Shown here: in pieces, positions 32,544-34,294 of the stretch | Layout of the letters: each line of letters begins with the position of its first letter | How positions within the stretch are numbered: the stretch's first letter is position 1 | Notes under the pieces: model-generated | Database searches by the model: none | What the model was told of the DNA's origin: nothing | The model's input: only the letters and a program-made list of their open reading frames with translations | Origin: CAJBVG01 sp044337515 | GTDB taxonomy: Bacteria > Bacteroidota > Bacteroidia > Sphingobacteriales > Sphingobacteriaceae | Length of the DNA stretch: 34,294 bases | Reading direction: 5' to 3' | Assembly: GCA_044337515.1 (NCBI GenBank) | Contig: JBIINK010000023.1 | Span: 1-34,294 of the forward strand | Program-made: the position numbers and the translations under genes

Positions 32544-33428
32544 TTAAATAAGTCCCGCTTTTTTCAATTCTGCTTGCATAGCTACTCCAATTTGAGCTGG
32601 AGACTCTACTACGTGGATTCCGCATTCTGCCATAATTTTCATTTTAGCAGCTGCTGTATCATCAGCACCACCAACAATTGCACCTGCATGGCCCATTCTT
32701 CTTCCTGCCGGAGCAGTCTGACCAGCGATGAAACCAACAACTGGTTTAGTACCATGGTCTCTAATCCATAATGCAGCTTCCGCTTCCATACCACCACCAA
32801 TTTCACCAATCATAATAATGCCATCCGTATCTGGATCGTTCATTAATAATTCAACAGCTTCTTTAGTTGTTGTTCCAATGATAGGGTCACCACCAATACC
32901 AATTGCTGTAGATTGACCTAATCCTAAACGTGTGATTTGATCTACCGCTTCGTAAGTTAATGTTCCCGATTTAGAAACGATACCCACTCTTCCTGGTTTG
33001 AAAATGAAACCTGGCATGATACCAACTTTCGCCTCACCAGCCGTCATTACCCCTGGGCAATTCGGACCAATTAAACGACAATCTTTATCACTGATATATT
33101 CTTTCACAGCAATCATATCTTTTGTAGGGATACCTTCTGTGATACATATAATAACTTTAATACCTGCTTCAGCAGCTTCCATAATAGCATCTGCAGCAAA
33201 TGCTGGAGGTACAAAAATAATAGATACGTTAGCTGCAGTTTTTGCTACTGCATCAGCAACTGTATTAAATACCGGACGATCTAAATGAACCGTTCCACCT
33301 TTACCTGGAGTTACACCACCTACTACACTCGTTCCGTACTCGATCATCTGACCTGCATGAAAAGAACCTTCACTACCTGTAAATCCTTGTACAATTACTT
33401 TTGAATCTTTATTTACTAATACGCTCAT
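32544..33428 (-). CDS. sucD: Succinate-CoA ligase (ADP-forming) subunit alpha
   Basis: With SucC, this subunit forms succinate and ATP (or GTP) from succinyl-CoA in the TCA cycle. From the ATG at 33428 it has 294 residues, the normal length, starting MSVLVNKDSKVIVQGFTGSEG. The frame is open for 39 more codons, but these translate repeat words and start far inside the spacer, so they are excluded. Family features are the CoA-binding N-terminal fold, GPNCPGVM (121-128), SKSGTLTYE, and the phosphorylated His247 in GRRMGHAGAIVGG. sucC is not adjacent. A near-consensus box TAATTTCG (33450-33457, minus strand) lies 21 nt upstream. The gene is divergent from truA and ends in a terminator. Confidence 0.97.
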   Translation of the reverse strand: MSVLVNKDSKVIVQGFTGSEGSFHAGQMIEYGTSVVGGVTPGKGGTVHLDRPVFNTVADAVAKTAANVSIIFVPPAFAADAIMEAAEAGIKVIICITEGIPTKDMIAVKEYISDKDCRLIGPNCPGVMTAGEAKVGIMPGFIFKPGRVGIVSKSGTLTYEAVDQITRLGLGQSTAIGIGGDPIIGTTTKEAVELLMNDPDTDGIIMIGEIGGGMEAEAALWIRDHGTKPVVGFIAGQTAPAGRRMGHAGAIVGGADDTAAAKMKIMAECGIHVVESPAQIGVAMQAELKKAGLI

Positions 33429-33469
33429 TTTTATAATATTTTGATGTTGCGAAATTACGCTATTTGTTG

Positions 33470-33572
33470 ACAATATCAAATGCGAAAATGCGTAGATGCG
33501 TAGATGTGCACATCTTCGAATCTGCAAATCTACGCATTTGCACATTTACGCATTTACGCATCTGCACATTTA
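33470..33572. repeat. GCATTTGCACAT/GCGTAGATG word spacer between sucD and truA
   Basis: The left side has GCGAAAATGCGTAGATGCGT and GTAGATGTG; the right side has the reverse-complement words CTACGCATTTGCACATTTAC and GCATCTGCACAT. They form an imperfect inverted repeat centred near 33512. Both divergent genes have the GCAT/CACAT sense form before their promoters. The words code for the false N-terminal extension of the sucD frame. Confidence 0.75.
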
Positions 33573-33573
33573 C

Positions 33574-33581
33574 TATATTTG
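33574..33581 (+). promoter_or_regulatory. -7 promoter box of truA (TATATTTG)
   Basis: Exact TAnnTTTG ending 3 nt before the ATG at 33585. The message is probably leaderless, as for the pseudouridine synthase gene. Confidence 0.65.
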
Positions 33582-33584
33582 TGC

Positions 33585-34294
33585 ATGCGTTACTTCCTTC
33601 AACTCTCTTACAATGGCACAAACTACCACGGTTGGCAATTGCAACCGAATGCGGTTACGGTGCAAGAGGTTTTAGATAAGGCACTTAGCTTGTTGTGTGG
33701 GCATCCGGTTTATACGCTGGGTTGCGGACGAACAGATGCAGGTGTGCATGCGAGTGATTTTTTTGCTCATTTTGATACGGACTTCCCAATCAAAGAAGAA
33801 CTCATTACTAACCTTAATGGCATTCTACCAAAAGACATTGCTGCCAAGCGTTTCATCCCTGTAGCCGACGAAGCTCATGCTCGTTTTGATGCCACAAGCA
33901 GAAGCTATGAGTACCATATGCATTTCAAGAAAAACCCTTTTAAAGATAACTTGAGTTATTATTTCAATTATCGCAATAAACCTTCGGTTGATTTAATGAA
34001 TGAGGGTGCAAGAATCATTTTAGAATATGATGATTTTGCATGTTTCAGCAAAGCGAACGCCGATCACTTTACTACGTTGTGTACCATTACCGAAGCCTAT
34101 TGGGAAATAAACCATGATGAAAGTATAACCTTCCATATTTCTGCCAATCGTTTTTTACGCAATATGGTTCGTGCAATTGTAGGCACTTTATTGGATTATG
34201 GGATTGGTAAAATCAATGCCGACGATCTTCGTCAAATTATTTTAAATAAAAATCGCAGTCTTGCTGGAACAAGTGTACCCGGAAATGGGTTATA
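33585..34294 (+). CDS. truA: tRNA pseudouridine synthase A, 5' part (runs off right edge)
   Basis: TruA modifies uridines 38-40 in the anticodon arm of tRNAs. The open frame from the ATG at 33585 reaches the window end without a stop (236 codons), which is most of a normal protein of about 245-265 residues. It starts MRYFLQLSYNGTNYHGWQLQ and has the catalytic Asp in the conserved GCGRTDAGVHA motif. Further conserved stretches are HARFDATSRSYEYHM, YDDFACFSKAN, FHISANRFLRNMVRAIVGT, and the C-terminal AGTSVPGNGL, where family members carry AGxxxPAxGL. It is divergent from sucD across a repeat spacer. Confidence 0.96.
   Translation, partial: MRYFLQLSYNGTNYHGWQLQPNAVTVQEVLDKALSLLCGHPVYTLGCGRTDAGVHASDFFAHFDTDFPIKEELITNLNGILPKDIAAKRFIPVADEAHARFDATSRSYEYHMHFKKNPFKDNLSYYFNYRNKPSVDLMNEGARIILEYDDFACFSKANADHFTTLCTITEAYWEINHDESITFHISANRFLRNMVRAIVGTLLDYGIGKINADDLRQIILNKNRSLAGTSVPGNGL

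Noticed and set aside
32339..33457. TATTTTCG and TAATTTCG as confirmed promoters of fabG and sucD
   Set aside because: Each has one mismatch at the usually conserved TTTG; I mention them in the gene entries but do not list them as separate features.
33429..33545. N-terminal extension of sucD by 39 codons
   Set aside because: Made of GCGTAGATG words; the conserved SucD N-terminus starts at the ATG at 33428, which also has a promoter-like box just upstream.
1..34294. tRNA or rRNA genes
   Set aside because: I found no T-loop GGTTCGAATCC-type element paired with an acceptor stem, and no rRNA-like stretch on either strand; a tRNAscan run would settle it.

Overview
The window looks like chromosomal DNA from an AT-rich member of the Bacteroidota, in the Chitinophagales/Sphingobacteriales sense. 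Several things point there. At least four proteins end in type IX secretion (T9SS) type A sorting domains. Promoters carry the Bacteroidota -7 box TAnnTTTG. A reporter-type histidine kinase has a two-component propeller. DEAD-box helicase and pseudouridine synthase genes have low-complexity R/G-rich extensions, and rpsF-rpsR-rplI form the usual ribosomal operon. I saw no tRNA, rRNA, CRISPR array, phage module or insertion sequence transposase. The one mobility-type gene is the start of a tyrosine recombinase cut off by the left edge.

Layout. 1-960: 5' end of an integrase (- strand), then about 850 bp of palindromes and duplicated 8-9 nt words. 966-5842 (-): DUF2202 lipoprotein, uvrA, and a lytic transglycosylase. 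6086-11745 (+): RsuA/RluB-type pseudouridine synthase with a long repetitive N-terminal tail, mtgA, and an orphan sensor kinase. 11742-13741 (-): a T9SS cargo protein and an unknown lipoprotein. 13940-15034 (-): rplI, rpsR, rpsF. 15310-16110 (-): SAM methyltransferase. 16258-17987 (+): dnaX, split into two overlapping frames at a run of ten A. 18174-19397 (+): icd. 19721-23861 (+): SGNH-type T9SS protein, META-domain protein, T9SS alpha/beta hydrolase, DUF1801 protein. 23940-25910 (+): DEAD-box helicase. 25970-27631 (-): T9SS PHP-type metallohydrolase. 27719-28198 (+): lipoprotein MsrB. 28249-28536 (-): FtsB/DivIC. 28749-32318 (-): fabG, SIMPL protein, VWA-like membrane protein in one operon. 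32544-33428 (-): sucD. 33585-end (+): truA, cut off by the right edge.

Most genes are housekeeping: DNA repair and replication, translation and RNA modification, peptidoglycan synthesis and turnover, TCA cycle (icd, sucD), fatty acid synthesis and division. A secreted layer of T9SS hydrolases and lipoproteins is interspersed. No defence or biosynthetic system is visible.

The two most interesting signals are not gene clusters. First, dnaX contains a slippery A10 run followed at once by a stop, with the rest of the protein in the -1 frame; this fits programmed gamma/tau production by slippage or frameshifting. Second, intergenic spacers are built from 8-9 nt repeat words that follow an orientation rule: a sense form starts at or just after stop codons and its reverse complement sits before start codons, so whole spacers are long imperfect inverted repeats. 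These words have supplied a stop codon and false N-terminal extensions to neighbouring reading frames.
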